NCBI GenBank assembly: GCA_003225465.1
Contig: QIAH01000364.1
Coordinates: 1,169 to 41,171, forward strand
Reading direction: 5' to 3'
DNA: 40,003 bases
DNA from: Acidobacteriota bacterium
Lineage (GTDB): Bacteria; Acidobacteriota; Terriglobia; Terriglobales; Acidobacteriaceae
Below are positions 9,501 to 17,203 of the stretch, piece after piece. The position numbers and the translations under genes are program-made. Position 1 is the stretch's first letter. Every line of letters starts with the position of its first letter. The notes under the pieces were generated by a model. The model had not been told where the DNA came from, did not search any database, and saw nothing but the letters and a program-made list of their open reading frames with translations.

Positions 9501-10076
9501 CACCCCCGGTTGCAACGCCAACAGATCTGTGTAGCTGCGCGTGACCAGCGGCACCGTTGTGATGCGGTCCCCTTCAATCACTTCACCCAGTTGCGAACTC
9601 GCGGTCTCCACGTGCGTGGCTTCGCTCTGCACCTGCACCAGTTCCCGCACTTCTCCAACCTGCAGAGCGACATCCACAACAAGGGCGGCATCTACGTCCA
9701 GAACCAAGCCGGTTTTCTTGTAGCCCTTGAACCCAGACTGCTGCACGCTCACTTCGTAATGCCCCAAAGGCAGCGTCTGAAATGAATAAAAACCAGCGGA
9801 GTTGGTCTTTTGACTCTGCGAGATGCCGGTGTCCGTGTTCGATGCTGTGACGTTGGCCCCCGTAACCGCTGCCCCACTTGGATCGCGCACGGTTCCCGAG
9901 ATACTTGCGCTGACACCTGCGAAACAAACGGCTCCTAGAACAAGGAGCGCCACGCCCGCGTAGCAAATCGTGACAATTCGCGACGACCGGCGTACGCATC
10001 GGGTGTCTGGTTGCTGCATGCTGCCAAAGAAATTGCTACCGTTGCTGATGCCCTCCCGAAAAGTCGCCAATTGCAT
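6564..10076 (-). CDS. TonB-dependent receptor with carboxypeptidase-regulatory domain (Oar-like)
   Basis: 1170 aa outer-membrane protein. A hydrophobic export segment (residues about 33-55) precedes a CarboxypepD_reg-like domain (SISGTVRDPSGAAVTGANV through about 140), then a plug domain (TTVPLVTRSYTDLLALQPGV, INVITKGGTNRVHG) and a very large barrel ending in ITQFSLKLNF. The terminal phenylalanine is the usual outer-membrane insertion signal. This architecture is expanded in Acidobacteriota and is thought to import glycan or other large nutrients. AGGAGG lies 5 bases before the ATG at 10076. A sigma70-type promoter with overlapping TATAAGCGC repeats is upstream. The ligand is unknown; the neighbouring isomerase suggests a sugar or polyol. 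Confidence 0.92.
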   Translation of the reverse strand: MQLATFREGISNGSNFFGSMQQPDTRCVRRSSRIVTICYAGVALLVLGAVCFAGVSASISGTVRDPSGAAVTGANVTASNTDTGISQSQKTNSAGFYSFQTLPLGHYEVSVQQSGFKGYKKTGLVLDVDAALVVDVALQVGEVRELVQVQSEATHVETASSQLGEVIEGDRITTVPLVTRSYTDLLALQPGVVSSASGMSGAYGGIFNSAGFAVPKVSGDLSSGALSVNGQREANNGFLLNGATVQESGYGGTTAIPNLDSIAEFRILTNNYDAEYGNYSGGQINVITKGGTNRVHGNAFEFLRNTALNTRNYFAPPGTIGAYHQNQFGGTIGGPVIKDRIFFFADYQGNRKVVGESSPLVAVPTPTEVNGDFSAIGSQLAGTVTGPTWASQLGTALGHTVTEGEPYFFAGCSSSNCVFPNAQIPTSLFSPISKNLLAYIPTSSSGSFTTTSVSDHLRDDKTSGRIDANTGVGLFSVYYLFDNYKLSTPYPTANVPGFDAAGTGRTQNINLGNTRTFGGSTVNEARVAFTRVNNSLNLPKGGKNVTLSGLGFTTGGNGIVPLDPSVEGVPEIDFGSGLIIGVPSRPNRLIENTFQLLDNFSRVIGTHSVKMGANFHYNQLVEQLHNVLDGNFVFLGSETGSDFADFLLGAPTNYVQGQAEPSNGRSKYFGAYAQDSWRAKSNLTLNYGLRWDVSTPWSEQHNQIETIVPGLQSRVFPGSPTGWVFPGDPGIPASLAPTRYNNFGPRLGVAYSPDAKTSVRAGYGVFFTAFEGSTNFNEIGDAPFGFFWVGTAPSFSTPFINRTDGGLQGGTGQKFPVVFPPLNVGPKNPDNNVNWSVLTPIASSPGFYYKNRLPYSENYDLSLQRQFSANTLLTVSYVGTQGHRLLVTMEANPANPQACLALAPACGPGTESNFNVRLPVFGPLFGTNGYFIALGQSSYNSLQVNLRHTAGRLQLLAGYTYSKSLDNSSGYGEQVNFIRPKDSIALSAFNVTHNFVVSYSYDIPLDRLASNRLTKGWTWSGITRFATGIPITLIENDNNSLLGTQFTGPIPLGIDVPNYNGAGIHVLDPRKNKFQYFDTTPFSAEQIGQLGNSRRRFFHGPGINNWDMALLKDTKLTETLDLQFRAEFFNIFNHTQFQNVNGNISSASTFGFAQTAADPRITQFSLKLNF

Positions 10077-10158
10077 ATCGCCTCCTGTAGTGGGAGCTTT
10101 GACCCGGGACTGCTCTGTCGGCCTCGGCTCGCCTTGAAAGCATCGTACTGAAATCTAA

Positions 10159-10206
10159 GCGCTTATATAAGCTGCGCTTATAGTGCAGGGTCGTCGCGAA
10201 TGTCAA
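10159..10206 (-). promoter_or_regulatory. Sigma70 promoter with overlapping operator-like repeats for the TonB receptor
   Basis: On the minus strand TTGACA (10206-10201), an 18-base spacer and TATAAG (10182-10177) form a strong promoter. TATAAGCGC occurs twice in direct orientation, 10182-10174 and 10167-10159. The sequence between them contains the perfect 12-bp palindrome GCTTATATAAGC (10161-10172). The repeats cover the -10 element and the start point, where a repressor would block initiation. Expected leader length is about 90 bases. Confidence 0.65.
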
Positions 10207-10747
10207 GACTTTTCGCCAGTTTCTGCCGCCACTCGGCAACTCCTCCAGAGAACGCATGAACACCCCAAGTCGACCTGCGAATAGTTCGGGACCGTAAAAC
10301 TGGTTTCGTCGTGAATTTGCAAAATGTCTCAGCTCATCCGGCTTTGGCGTGAACACAATACGCTTTTCGCTGCGCCGTTTGAATAGTCGCACCCATGTCT
10401 GTGTTTGGACGATCCTGGCGCAGACCCGATACCCCTACTCAGCAACAAAAGGCAGGCTTGCAGATGACTCCCACACCTCATATCGCCATGCCCAAAATGT
10501 CGCATTGAACTAGGGACCAAATTCTTAGTGATTGGAAATCACGCGAAAGACGGACCTATAGTGTGCCCCTAGATGTGGATATCGAAGTGAACGCGGGCAC
10601 GGATTACCAGGCAAGGTGCTATTCGCTAGGCCCGCCCACACTGCCGTCGACCGTATCATCCCATCTCATCAATGACTTAGAAAAGAGCAAGAAATCTAAT
10701 CGCGTGCCTGCGTCTTTTTCGGGCACTTCCGCGTATGTATCGGTAGC
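10207..10747. other. Divergent intergenic region
   Basis: About 540 bases separate the receptor promoter from the ECF sigma gene. I recognise no protein homology; the one long minus-strand frame (10392-10036) runs through the receptor promoter and looks fortuitous. A palindrome at 10528-10542 is the only distinct element. Confidence 0.5.
10528..10542 (+). promoter_or_regulatory. Palindrome GTGATT-GGA-AATCAC in front of the ECF operon
   Basis: Perfect 6-bp arms around 3 bases. It overlaps TTGGAA (10532-10537), which with TATAGT (10557-10562) and a 19-base spacer forms a weak sigma70-like promoter reading toward the ECF gene. A regulator site is plausible but unproven. Confidence 0.35.
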
Positions 10748-11344
10748 ATGAACGCGACTGCCTGCTATTTCGTGAGCGCGATGGCCGACGAAAACACCGA
10801 CATCGCTCGTGGCCTGCGACGTCGCGATCCTGAACTGCTCGACCGCCTGATCGAGCAGTACCAGCACCGTCTCCTGCGCTATCTCGTCTACCTGAGCGGC
10901 CGCCGCGACCTGGCCGAGGACTTCTTCCAGGAGACCTGGGTCCACGTGCTCGAACGCGGTGGCCAGTACGATGGCCGCCATGAGTTCAGTACCTGGCTTT
11001 TTACCATCGCGCGCCATCTCGTCATCGACCACTTGCGTAGCAAGCGACCAACGAGCCTCGACAGCCTGGCAGATCAAGATGATCTGGCCCCATTCGATAT
11101 TCCGGCCGCCGGGCAGCCTTCCGCATTTGATGCGACGGTTCAACGCGAGCAAAACGAACAGATTTCTGCCGGCATGCAGCACATCGCAGCCGAATACCGT
11201 GAAACCCTGCTGCTTCGCTTTCAGGAAGGGATGTCACTGGAAGAAATTGCCAGTGTAATCGGCGCGCCTCTGGGCACGGTGAAATCCCGGATCTATCGCG
11301 GCCTGAGCGCCCTGGAGCCGTGGGTCAAAGGAGCCCGCCTGTGA
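10748..11344 (+). CDS. ECF-type RNA polymerase sigma factor
   Basis: 198 aa. The sigma region 2 core is RLIEQYQHRLLRYLVYLSGRRDLAEDFFQETWV, followed by FSTWLFTIARHLVIDHLR. Region 4 is YRETLLLRFQEGMSLEEIASVIGAPLGTVKSRIYRGL, the ECF helix-turn-helix that contacts the -35 element. The factor directs RNA polymerase to a stress or envelope regulon. A second in-frame ATG at 10781 (MADENTD) may be the true start; neither has a strong ribosome-binding site. Its TGA overlaps the GTG of the next gene, so translation is coupled to an anti-sigma factor. Confidence 0.88.
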   Translation: MNATACYFVSAMADENTDIARGLRRRDPELLDRLIEQYQHRLLRYLVYLSGRRDLAEDFFQETWVHVLERGGQYDGRHEFSTWLFTIARHLVIDHLRSKRPTSLDSLADQDDLAPFDIPAAGQPSAFDATVQREQNEQISAGMQHIAAEYRETLLLRFQEGMSLEEIASVIGAPLGTVKSRIYRGLSALEPWVKGARL

Positions 11345-11853
11345 ACCCTGATCTTATGAATGCCGATCCTCATGAACGTGCGCGTTTGATGATCGCCTTG
11401 TCCGGCACAGAAGGACTTTCCAGTGCGAAACCGTGGCACGCCGAGGAATCGTGGTTGGCTGCACATCTGGAATCATGCGCGTCATGTCGTGCGTTCGCGG
11501 AGAACTCGAGGGAGACGATTCGCGCACTGCGCGGAATTCCAATAACCGCGAGCGGGCGTCTGGTATTCACGACACAAATGCGTGTGCGCCAGCGGGCAGC
11601 GGAATTGCGGCGCCAGCAAGAACGGTTTTGGGTGATCTGCGTTTGCTGCGCAGCCGTGACCCTTTCCACCGCGGTTAGCACAGCGCTGCTGTGGCGCGGA
11701 TTTGCGTGGCTGGGCCATCAGGCACGGCTGTCCACGCCAGTGTGGGAAAGCGGCTTCGTCGTGTTCTATCTGACTCCGGCGGTTCTGGTTGGGATTCTCC
11801 TGCTTGCGCGCGGGACTTTTCTCGCGGATCACAACGGCTCTTTTCAGGATTAG
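11341..11853 (+). CDS. Membrane-anchored zinc-finger anti-sigma factor
   Basis: 170 aa from a GTG that overlaps the sigma stop (GTGA). The N-terminal half holds a short zinc-finger-like motif, HLESCASCRAF, as in anti-sigma ZAS domains. Two hydrophobic helices follow: VICVCCAAVTLSTAVSTALLW and GFVVFYLTPAVLVGILLLA. It should bind and hold the upstream ECF factor at the inner membrane until a signal releases it. Order and overlap with the sigma gene are the strongest support. The ligand or signal is not evident. Confidence 0.78.
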   Translation: MNPDLMNADPHERARLMIALSGTEGLSSAKPWHAEESWLAAHLESCASCRAFAENSRETIRALRGIPITASGRLVFTTQMRVRQRAAELRRQQERFWVICVCCAAVTLSTAVSTALLWRGFAWLGHQARLSTPVWESGFVVFYLTPAVLVGILLLARGTFLADHNGSFQD

Positions 11854-11916
11854 AACTGTGGATCCGCGTAGAAGCCGCAGTGGATCTACGGCGAAACGAA
11901 CTCTGGAGACTTGGAT

Positions 11917-12459
11917 ATGCCAGTTAGGAATGAAACTTCAACCCGCTTTATAGACGAGGTCCGCATTATCTCGCAGTGGACATACGTCGTCGCATTTCTC
12001 AGCTATCCGGTGGCGGCGGCAGCCGTGGTGTTCACCACTCTTACAGACAAGTCTGGTGATCATTTTCATAAGCTGCCGGTGCTGGTGCCGCTCGCAATCA
12101 TGGGAGGAACTGCGCTCGCCTGTTACATCCTGCTCATTGGTTACGTCAACAGCGACGCCGGCCGCCGCGGCATGAGTCGCCTTGGCTGGACGCTACTCGC
12201 AATTTTCATCCCGCACGCGCTCGGCATTGTGTTGTATTTCGTCCTGCGCAAACCACTTACCTCGAACTGTCCACAATGCACCGCGGTCGTCGAACCCAGC
12301 TTTGGCTTCTGTCCTCGATGCCAGTGCCGACTGAATGCCACCTGTCCGCAGTGCCGACGCAGCGTACATGCTGCTGACAAATTTTGCCCGTATTGCGGCC
12401 GCGGCCTTGGCGCCGTTGCAAACGAAGGGGTAAACAACGAGGGGAGGAGCGCCCCGTAG
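11917..12459 (+). CDS. Membrane protein with double zinc ribbon
   Basis: 180 aa. Three hydrophobic segments come first: YVVAFLSYPVAAAAVVFT, LVPLAIMGGTALACYILLIGYV and LGWTLLAIFIPHALGIVLYFVL. A cytosolic tail with paired zinc-ribbon knuckles follows (CPQC..CPRC near residue 122, then CPQC..CPYC to 167). Start is the ATG at 11917 with GGAG 8 bases before; an upstream TTG at 11911 is less likely. It lies 63 bases after the anti-sigma gene and is probably in the same operon. The function is unknown; zinc-ribbon membrane proteins of this kind may sense or assemble envelope components. Confidence 0.75.
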   Translation: MPVRNETSTRFIDEVRIISQWTYVVAFLSYPVAAAAVVFTTLTDKSGDHFHKLPVLVPLAIMGGTALACYILLIGYVNSDAGRRGMSRLGWTLLAIFIPHALGIVLYFVLRKPLTSNCPQCTAVVEPSFGFCPRCQCRLNATCPQCRRSVHAADKFCPYCGRGLGAVANEGVNNEGRSAP

Positions 12460-12514
12460 ACTGCGAGCACGCGTCGCTGCATTTCGGAGATTGCCATGTG
12501 CAGGAGGAATTACA

Positions 12515-12841
12515 ATGAAACCCCCTTTGACCTTGCTTGTGCTTGTCCTAGTGTTGCTCAGCATTCTCGCTGGATGCGCAGCGGGCCCTAACCAATTCAA
12601 AGGAACAGCGAGCGAACACCATGAAGTCGCAGGCTTCTGGCTCGGCCTCTGGCAAGGCTTCATTGCGCCCTTTGTGTTTGTGGCCTCGCTGTTCAATAGC
12701 CACCGGAATATCTACGAGGTCCACAACAACGGAGCCTGGTACAACTTCGGTTACCTGTTTGGCCTCGCTTGCTTCTTCGGCGGCACCGCCAACCGCGCGT
12801 CGCGGCCGCAGTGTGGCCAGGCTCGCGGATCCGCAAAATAA
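12515..12841 (+). CDS. Small lipoprotein of a conserved unknown family
   Basis: 108 aa. The signal sequence TLLVLVLVLLSILAGC ends in a lipobox, so the mature protein should carry a lipid on Cys and sit on the membrane. The rest matches a recognisable small family: FWLGLWQGFIAPFVFVASLFN, then IYEVHNNGAWYNFGYLFGL. Start ATG at 12515 has AGGAGG 7 bases upstream, excluding the longer frame from 12491. It is the last gene of the ECF operon, which suggests an envelope role. No catalytic motif is visible. Confidence 0.8.
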   Translation: MKPPLTLLVLVLVLLSILAGCAAGPNQFKGTASEHHEVAGFWLGLWQGFIAPFVFVASLFNSHRNIYEVHNNGAWYNFGYLFGLACFFGGTANRASRPQCGQARGSAK

Positions 12842-13202
12842 TGCGCACTAAGTACCGCATATACTCGGACTCGCCCGAAACGGCGTTCGGCATCGGTCGC
12901 GACCGAGCCCACGGATATACCACGGTGACGCAATTAGCTCGTAACGCTGGGAGTCGTGAGTAAATAAATTTGGCCCAGCCGGTCGAACGATACGTGATCG
13001 GGAGATCGGAGTTAGATAGACCAAGGAGCTTTCTACTTTGGCCAACAGGAGAGAAATCGAAGCGCTGAAGGAAGGCTAGCCCAGATGGCTTCTCTCCTCT
13101 GCTTAGCGGCCTTGTCGCGAGCATTTGATCCAGGCCCGTTAGCTGTTGCCAAGAACGAAATCATCTTGAACAGTCGCAACAGCGGACTGCTCGGATTGGC
13201 GA
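12842..13202. other. Intergenic region without recognisable gene
   Basis: Open frames exist on both strands (for example minus 13124-12693) but none gives recognisable protein sequence. I see no strong hairpin or repeat. Confidence 0.5.
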
Positions 13203-13364
13203 TTACATTGTGAGGACTGCGCGGACGCGGGTCTCGCCCTCCGCGACGCGCTCGTAGGCCTTCGCAGCTTCGGCCAACGGGTAGGTTTCAATTATCGATT
13301 TGACTCTTCTTTGGGCTACGTAATCGAGGGCTTCGTAATCTGCCGGCACAGCTGAAGGTCCTCG
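13203..13364 (-). pseudogene. Zinc-type alcohol dehydrogenase, C-terminal remnant
   Basis: The frame ends in ALDYVAQRRVKSIIETYPL followed by AEAAKAYERVAEGETRVRAVLTM and a stop. This is the standard C-terminus of NAD(P)-dependent MDR alcohol dehydrogenases (pattern IE.YPL..A..AY.R...G..R.R.VL). The upstream part of the frame ([16 protein letters not shown]) has no such homology, so only the last 50 or so residues remain. Confidence 0.65.
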
Positions 13365-13514
13365 AGATTCTAAAAAGGAGATGAGGAAAGGGATAGAAGA
13401 GACGATGAAACAGCAGCCGCCTGCCATGGCTGCGGCTGACTGATCCGGCGTCATTCGAGGCCCAATCGGTTCGGCTTCCTTAAAATTGCTCAGACCAATC
13501 GCGGCATAGTTTGG

Positions 13515-13688
13515 AATTGCTCGACGGGTTCACTCGCACATTTGGGGATAGCCCGCGCCTACGCCTTGCAGGGCGACATCACCAAGGCTCAGGCTGCATA
13601 TCAGGACTTCCTCACGCTATGGAAAGATGCTGACCCCGATATCCCTGTCCTGAGAGAAGCTAAAGCCGAGTACGCGAAGTTGCAGTGA
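13515..13688 (+). pseudogene. Acidobacterial TPR serine/threonine kinase, C-terminal remnant (copy 1)
   Basis: The frame reads [22 protein letters not shown], then [20 protein letters not shown] and AEYAKLQ-stop. This is the characteristic C-terminal TPR end of the large PknB-TPR kinases of this phylum. No kinase domain precedes it. A second copy of the last 17 codons is at 17182-17238 in the same orientation. Confidence 0.7.
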
Positions 13689-13940
13689 CCTGGATTTGTT
13701 CCACCCGAAGCGTAGATTTCCTGGGTGCTGATGTCGCGGACCAGCAGAGACTAATCGTTTGGAGCTAATCGACTCCATCCCCCGCGGAAAGAACCTGCGG
13801 ATGTTGTGCAGCCTCACAGATGGGGCTCCCGCCACGTGTGTTTGTTCGGGCCGGAGGGCGGAATCCCCGATCTCGTTTGACGAAAAACGAAGCGAACTCC
13901 GGAGCATCGCCGAAACAAGGTCCGGTGTCCGAGTGCGGAT

Positions 13941-14305
13941 CTACTGCGAGGGTTTGGCAGGCTTCGCGGCCACCCTCCAGAAGGGATCGGCGGCTACCCA
14001 CTTGTCGGATACATAGCTTTCCCGCGGATTGAAGATGAACAGATTGGTCTGGGCACTTTCCATCGATGCTGCCGACAGATCGCTCAGTTTCTTCATGCCC
14101 TCTTCGCCCATCGATTGTTCGAACTGCTTTCCCATGACGAGTTCCTGGTCAACCTCCGACGCGGACTTCAAGGGCGAGAACACGGCGTAGGCGGTTCCGG
14201 ACTGCTGCCCGTACATCAGCTGAAAGGTGGCCCAGTGCACGTTCGGGACCGTCTCGTAGGCCGAGACGTACATTTTCGCAAGGTTCTCAAAGTCCTTGTC
14301 ATGAT
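13941..14305 (-). pseudogene. Conserved hypothetical acidobacterial protein, 5'-truncated
   Basis: About 120 codons with natural protein character: DFENLAKMYVSAYETVPNVH, WATFQLMYGQQSGTAYAVFS, then PLKSASEVDQEL and a C-terminus rich in Pro/Lys. It resembles a secreted family of unknown function that I know only by pattern. At its 5' end the frame runs into antisense sequence of a kinase fragment at about 14304, so start codon and signal peptide are gone. It reads as a broken gene, although the frame itself stays open to 14420. Confidence 0.55.
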
Positions 14306-14540
14306 CGAGAACCTCGGTGGCGACGGGATGGGCGTGGTTTACAAGGCGGAAGACATCGAACTCGGCTGGTTTGTTATGCTTAAATTCCTCCCCGAGGGCG
14401 TGGCAAAGACCCGCACGCACTGGAACGCTTCCGCCGGGAAGCCCGAGGCGCGTCCGCTCTGAACCATCCCAACATCTGCACCATTCACGAGATTGGGAAG
14501 AGTGGGGTTTAGTCCTTCATCGCGATGGGAGAACGCGGAT
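14304..14540 (+). pseudogene. Serine/threonine kinase, N-terminal lobe remnant with frameshift
   Basis: The glycine loop and lysine strand are readable: ENLGGDGMGVVYKAEDIEL, then [12 protein letters not shown]. After a frameshift near 14413 the next frame gives [20 protein letters not shown], then [12 protein letters not shown]. An in-frame TAG follows at 14509-14511, then SFIAMGE. These are subdomains I-V of PknB-like kinases. The catalytic loop is missing. It abuts the hypothetical fragment head to head. Confidence 0.7.
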
Positions 14541-14682
14541 CCGCGAAATAGTGGCCAACCCGACTTAAGTGAAAGACAGGAACTGGGTGGTATCCTTGAA
14601 GAAATTCACGGGGATGTGTATCGCGACAATTGTCGGGACGCGTCGAGGCTGCCAACAACTTTGCGCGAGAGGCTCGGACGCC

Positions 14683-15534
14683 ATGAAGTCAGGAGAACAT
14701 GTGCCCTTTCCCAGAGCCTTAGATTGGAGCCAACTCACGGAGGAGCAAGTTGCTGCCTTCGAACGTGATGGAGCCGTTTGCCTTCGTCAGTTGCTAAATC
14801 CTGAGGAAGTCGAACTGTTGCGCTGCGGAATCGAGTCCAACCTGAGACATCTTAGTCCCCGCGCAAAGATTGCCAGCCGTCCTGAGGACCCAGGACGTTT
14901 CGTGGAAGACTTCTGCTGCTGGCAGGAAAACGAGTATTACCGCCGCTTCATTTTCGGGTCGCCGGTCGGCGCTGTCGCCGGCCTACTCATGCAAAGCAAT
15001 ACGGTGCGCTTGTATCACGACCACATGTTGACCAAAGAACCCGCGACACGACAGCGCACTCCATGGCATCAGGACCAGCCTTATTACAACATCCATGGCC
15101 GGATGAATTGCAGTATGTGGATTAGTGTTGATCCGGTGGGCAGAGATTCTACTTTGGAGTTCATCGCAGGTTCGCACAAGGGCCCGTGGCTGATGCCCAG
15201 GTCGTTTATAAGCAACGAGGCAAAGTGGTTTCCCGAGGGAGATCTTGCCAATCTTCCAGATATTGAAGCCGCTCGGGAGGATTACCCCATCCTTGGATGG
15301 GAGGTCGAATCTGGTGATGTGGTGTGCTTCCATATGCTTACTCTGCACGCGTCCGCAGGCGTCCCAGGTACGGGAACACGCCGTGTTTTTTCCGTTCGCT
15401 TTCTGGGCGATGATATTACCCATGCTCCGCGCCGCTGGGCCACATCTCCTGAATTTCCTGGGTTGACCGATGAATTGCCCCCTGGTGCGCCCATGGATCA
15501 TCCGCTCTTTCCCGTAGTGTGGAAACGATCCTGA
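14683..15534 (+). CDS. Phytanoyl-CoA dioxygenase (PhyH) family Fe(II)/2-oxoglutarate oxygenase
   Basis: 283 aa from the ATG at 14683; the open frame reaches 14569, but those codons look unrelated. The 2-His-1-Asp iron triad is visible: H129 and D131 in TPWHQDQP and H222 in TLHASAG. Arg in GTRRVFSVRF (near 233) is placed to bind 2-oxoglutarate. The N-terminal LTEEQVAAFERDGAVCLRQLL is the usual PhyH start. Such enzymes hydroxylate lipids or small metabolites in the cytosol; the substrate is unknown. Start support is moderate (GAGAGG 10 bases before). It is an intact gene between debris and a permease. Confidence 0.85.
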   Translation: MKSGEHVPFPRALDWSQLTEEQVAAFERDGAVCLRQLLNPEEVELLRCGIESNLRHLSPRAKIASRPEDPGRFVEDFCCWQENEYYRRFIFGSPVGAVAGLLMQSNTVRLYHDHMLTKEPATRQRTPWHQDQPYYNIHGRMNCSMWISVDPVGRDSTLEFIAGSHKGPWLMPRSFISNEAKWFPEGDLANLPDIEAAREDYPILGWEVESGDVVCFHMLTLHASAGVPGTGTRRVFSVRFLGDDITHAPRRWATSPEFPGLTDELPPGAPMDHPLFPVVWKRS

Positions 15535-15616
15535 ACACAAGGACGACTTGCGCAGTGGTGGCCTAAAGGGAAGCTCTGAACACTCCATGCCTCTGGTATG
15601 GTCAAGAACTTGGATC

Positions 15617-15655
15617 GCAAAGAGCGCCAAGAAATGCCGCAAAGGGCGCAAGAAA
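15617..15655. repeat. Imperfect direct repeat GCAAAG(A/G)GCGC..AAGAAA
   Basis: Two 17-18 base units at 15617-15634 and 15639-15655 differ by one substitution and one indel. Short CGCAAAG.GCGCAAAGAA-type runs recur between genes in related genomes. Function unknown. Confidence 0.45.
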
Positions 15656-15727
15656 CTCTGCACAACGCCGACACGATTTTAGTTAGAGGCCCTAATGGAG
15701 GGTATCGCCGTTGAGCAATCCAGCTGA

Positions 15728-17203
15728 TTGACTTGCATCGGGCGCCGCAGCCTAGACTCGCAGACCATTGGCCTTCTGCTTGGGCTACTACACTTCAGAT
15801 CACAGCCCGGAGGCAGCACGGCACACTTCACGGCTACAACCATCCTTGAACCGATCCGCACCAAAGGACATCTGCTACGCATTGTGGGCGTCGGTTTTGG
15901 GCTTGCTGTGGGCATTGGGGGCACAATCGGCGCGGGCATCCTACGCACGCCCGGTGAAGTCGCAGCTCAACTCCGAAGTCCATGGCTCGTCGTCGCGGTT
16001 TGGGTCTTGGGCGGGGTTTACGTGTTTTTCTGCACCGCTTCTGTGACTGAGCTTGCCACGATGCTTCCGCAAGAGGGTGGATGGTACGTATATTCCCGTA
16101 AAGCCTTTGGCGAGTATGCCGGTTTTGTGGTGGGCTGCTGCGATTGGATGATGCAAACGGCGGCTATTGCATATTTGGCCGTCGCATTCGGCGAATTCGC
16201 AGCCGGACTTCAGCCTGGTCTGGGACCACACACCAAGCTGGTTGCCGTAGCGGCCGTGGTTATTCTGACATTTCTGAACTGGCTCGGCTTGCGCGCTGGC
16301 AGCCGGGCGCAGGAATTTACCAGTCTGGTCAAAGCACTCGCCCTGATCGCATTTGTGGGGGCATGTTTCGTGGTCTCGCCGAGAAGTGGAGCAGCCGATC
16401 CGTCCGCGTTCATCAGCTTCCCGGCATCGAGCGGAAACATTCTCCTGGCTCTGGTGGTTGCGTTGCAGGCTGTCATCGTGACTTACGACGGCTGGTACAG
16501 CGCGATCTACTTCATGGAGGAGGACCGGGACCCGGCGAGAAACCTGCCGCGCTCGGCAATCGGCGGGGTCGTGGCTTGCATCGTAATCTACCTGCTAGTG
16601 AACGCAGCCTTGCTCCACGTCCTACCGATGGCTCAAATGGCTGCTGCCCAAATGCCAGCCGCGGACGCCGCGATGATGGTTTTCGGCAGCCACGGCAAAC
16701 GAATTATTCTCGTCATTTCTCTGGTCACGGTGATTAGCACGATCAACGCTTTGCTCTTGATTTCTCCACGAATTCTTTTTGCCATGGGCCGGGATGGGTT
16801 ACTTCCCCGCCGGATGGCGTCGGTCAATTCGGGAGGCACTCCATCGGTGGCCCTTCTAATCGGCGCGCTCGCAATTGTTGCGCTGGTTCTTAGCGGGAGT
16901 TTTGAGACACTGATCGCGATTTCCTCTTTTCTGGTCGTGTCCGTCTACATATCGGGATTCGCTGCCTTGTTCAGGCTGAGGGCGCAGCGGCCGGAGCTTA
17001 CACGGCCCTTCAAAATGTGGGGCTATCCCTGGACGACCTTGGGAGTGCTGCTGGCGTCCCTTGGATTTCTGATGGCATCCGTGATCGGCGATATCAAGCA
17101 CAGCTTGTTTACACTGGTCTTGATCGCGATCAGCTACCCGGTGTATTTGTTGGCGGTAAAGAAGAGGGCTGCCCACAGTTCGGACCCGACATCCCCATCC
17201 TGA
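15728..17203 (+). CDS. APC superfamily amino acid permease (start uncertain, 3' end replaced)
   Basis: Up to 491 aa with about 12 helices. Family signatures: GFGLAVGIGGTIGAGILRTP in helix 1, LATMLPQEGGWYVYSRKAFG in the helix 2-3 loop, and AMGRDGLLPRRMASVN plus TRPFKMWGYPW in the C-terminal half. It belongs to the LAT/APC amino acid branch. The frame begins at a TTG (15728); the first 45 residues are weak and the true start may be later, near 15840-15880. The last codons (AAHSSDPTSPS) lie out of frame over a kinase C-terminal remnant, so the native C-terminus seems to have been replaced near 17180. All helices precede this point, so the protein may work. Confidence 0.8.
   Translation: MTCIGRRSLDSQTIGLLLGLLHFRSQPGGSTAHFTATTILEPIRTKGHLLRIVGVGFGLAVGIGGTIGAGILRTPGEVAAQLRSPWLVVAVWVLGGVYVFFCTASVTELATMLPQEGGWYVYSRKAFGEYAGFVVGCCDWMMQTAAIAYLAVAFGEFAAGLQPGLGPHTKLVAVAAVVILTFLNWLGLRAGSRAQEFTSLVKALALIAFVGACFVVSPRSGAADPSAFISFPASSGNILLALVVALQAVIVTYDGWYSAIYFMEEDRDPARNLPRSAIGGVVACIVIYLLVNAALLHVLPMAQMAAAQMPAADAAMMVFGSHGKRIILVISLVTVISTINALLLISPRILFAMGRDGLLPRRMASVNSGGTPSVALLIGALAIVALVLSGSFETLIAISSFLVVSVYISGFAALFRLRAQRPELTRPFKMWGYPWTTLGVLLASLGFLMASVIGDIKHSLFTLVLIAISYPVYLLAVKKRAAHSSDPTSPS

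Noticed and set aside
14569-14682. 38-residue N-terminal extension of the PhyH protein
   Set aside because: The sequence (RNWVVSLKKF...) does not fit the family start, and PhyH homology begins after the inner ATG at 14683.
15617-15655. Possible CRISPR-like or regulatory array
   Set aside because: Only two imperfect units with a 4-base gap; too short and irregular for a CRISPR array. Kept only as a small repeat.
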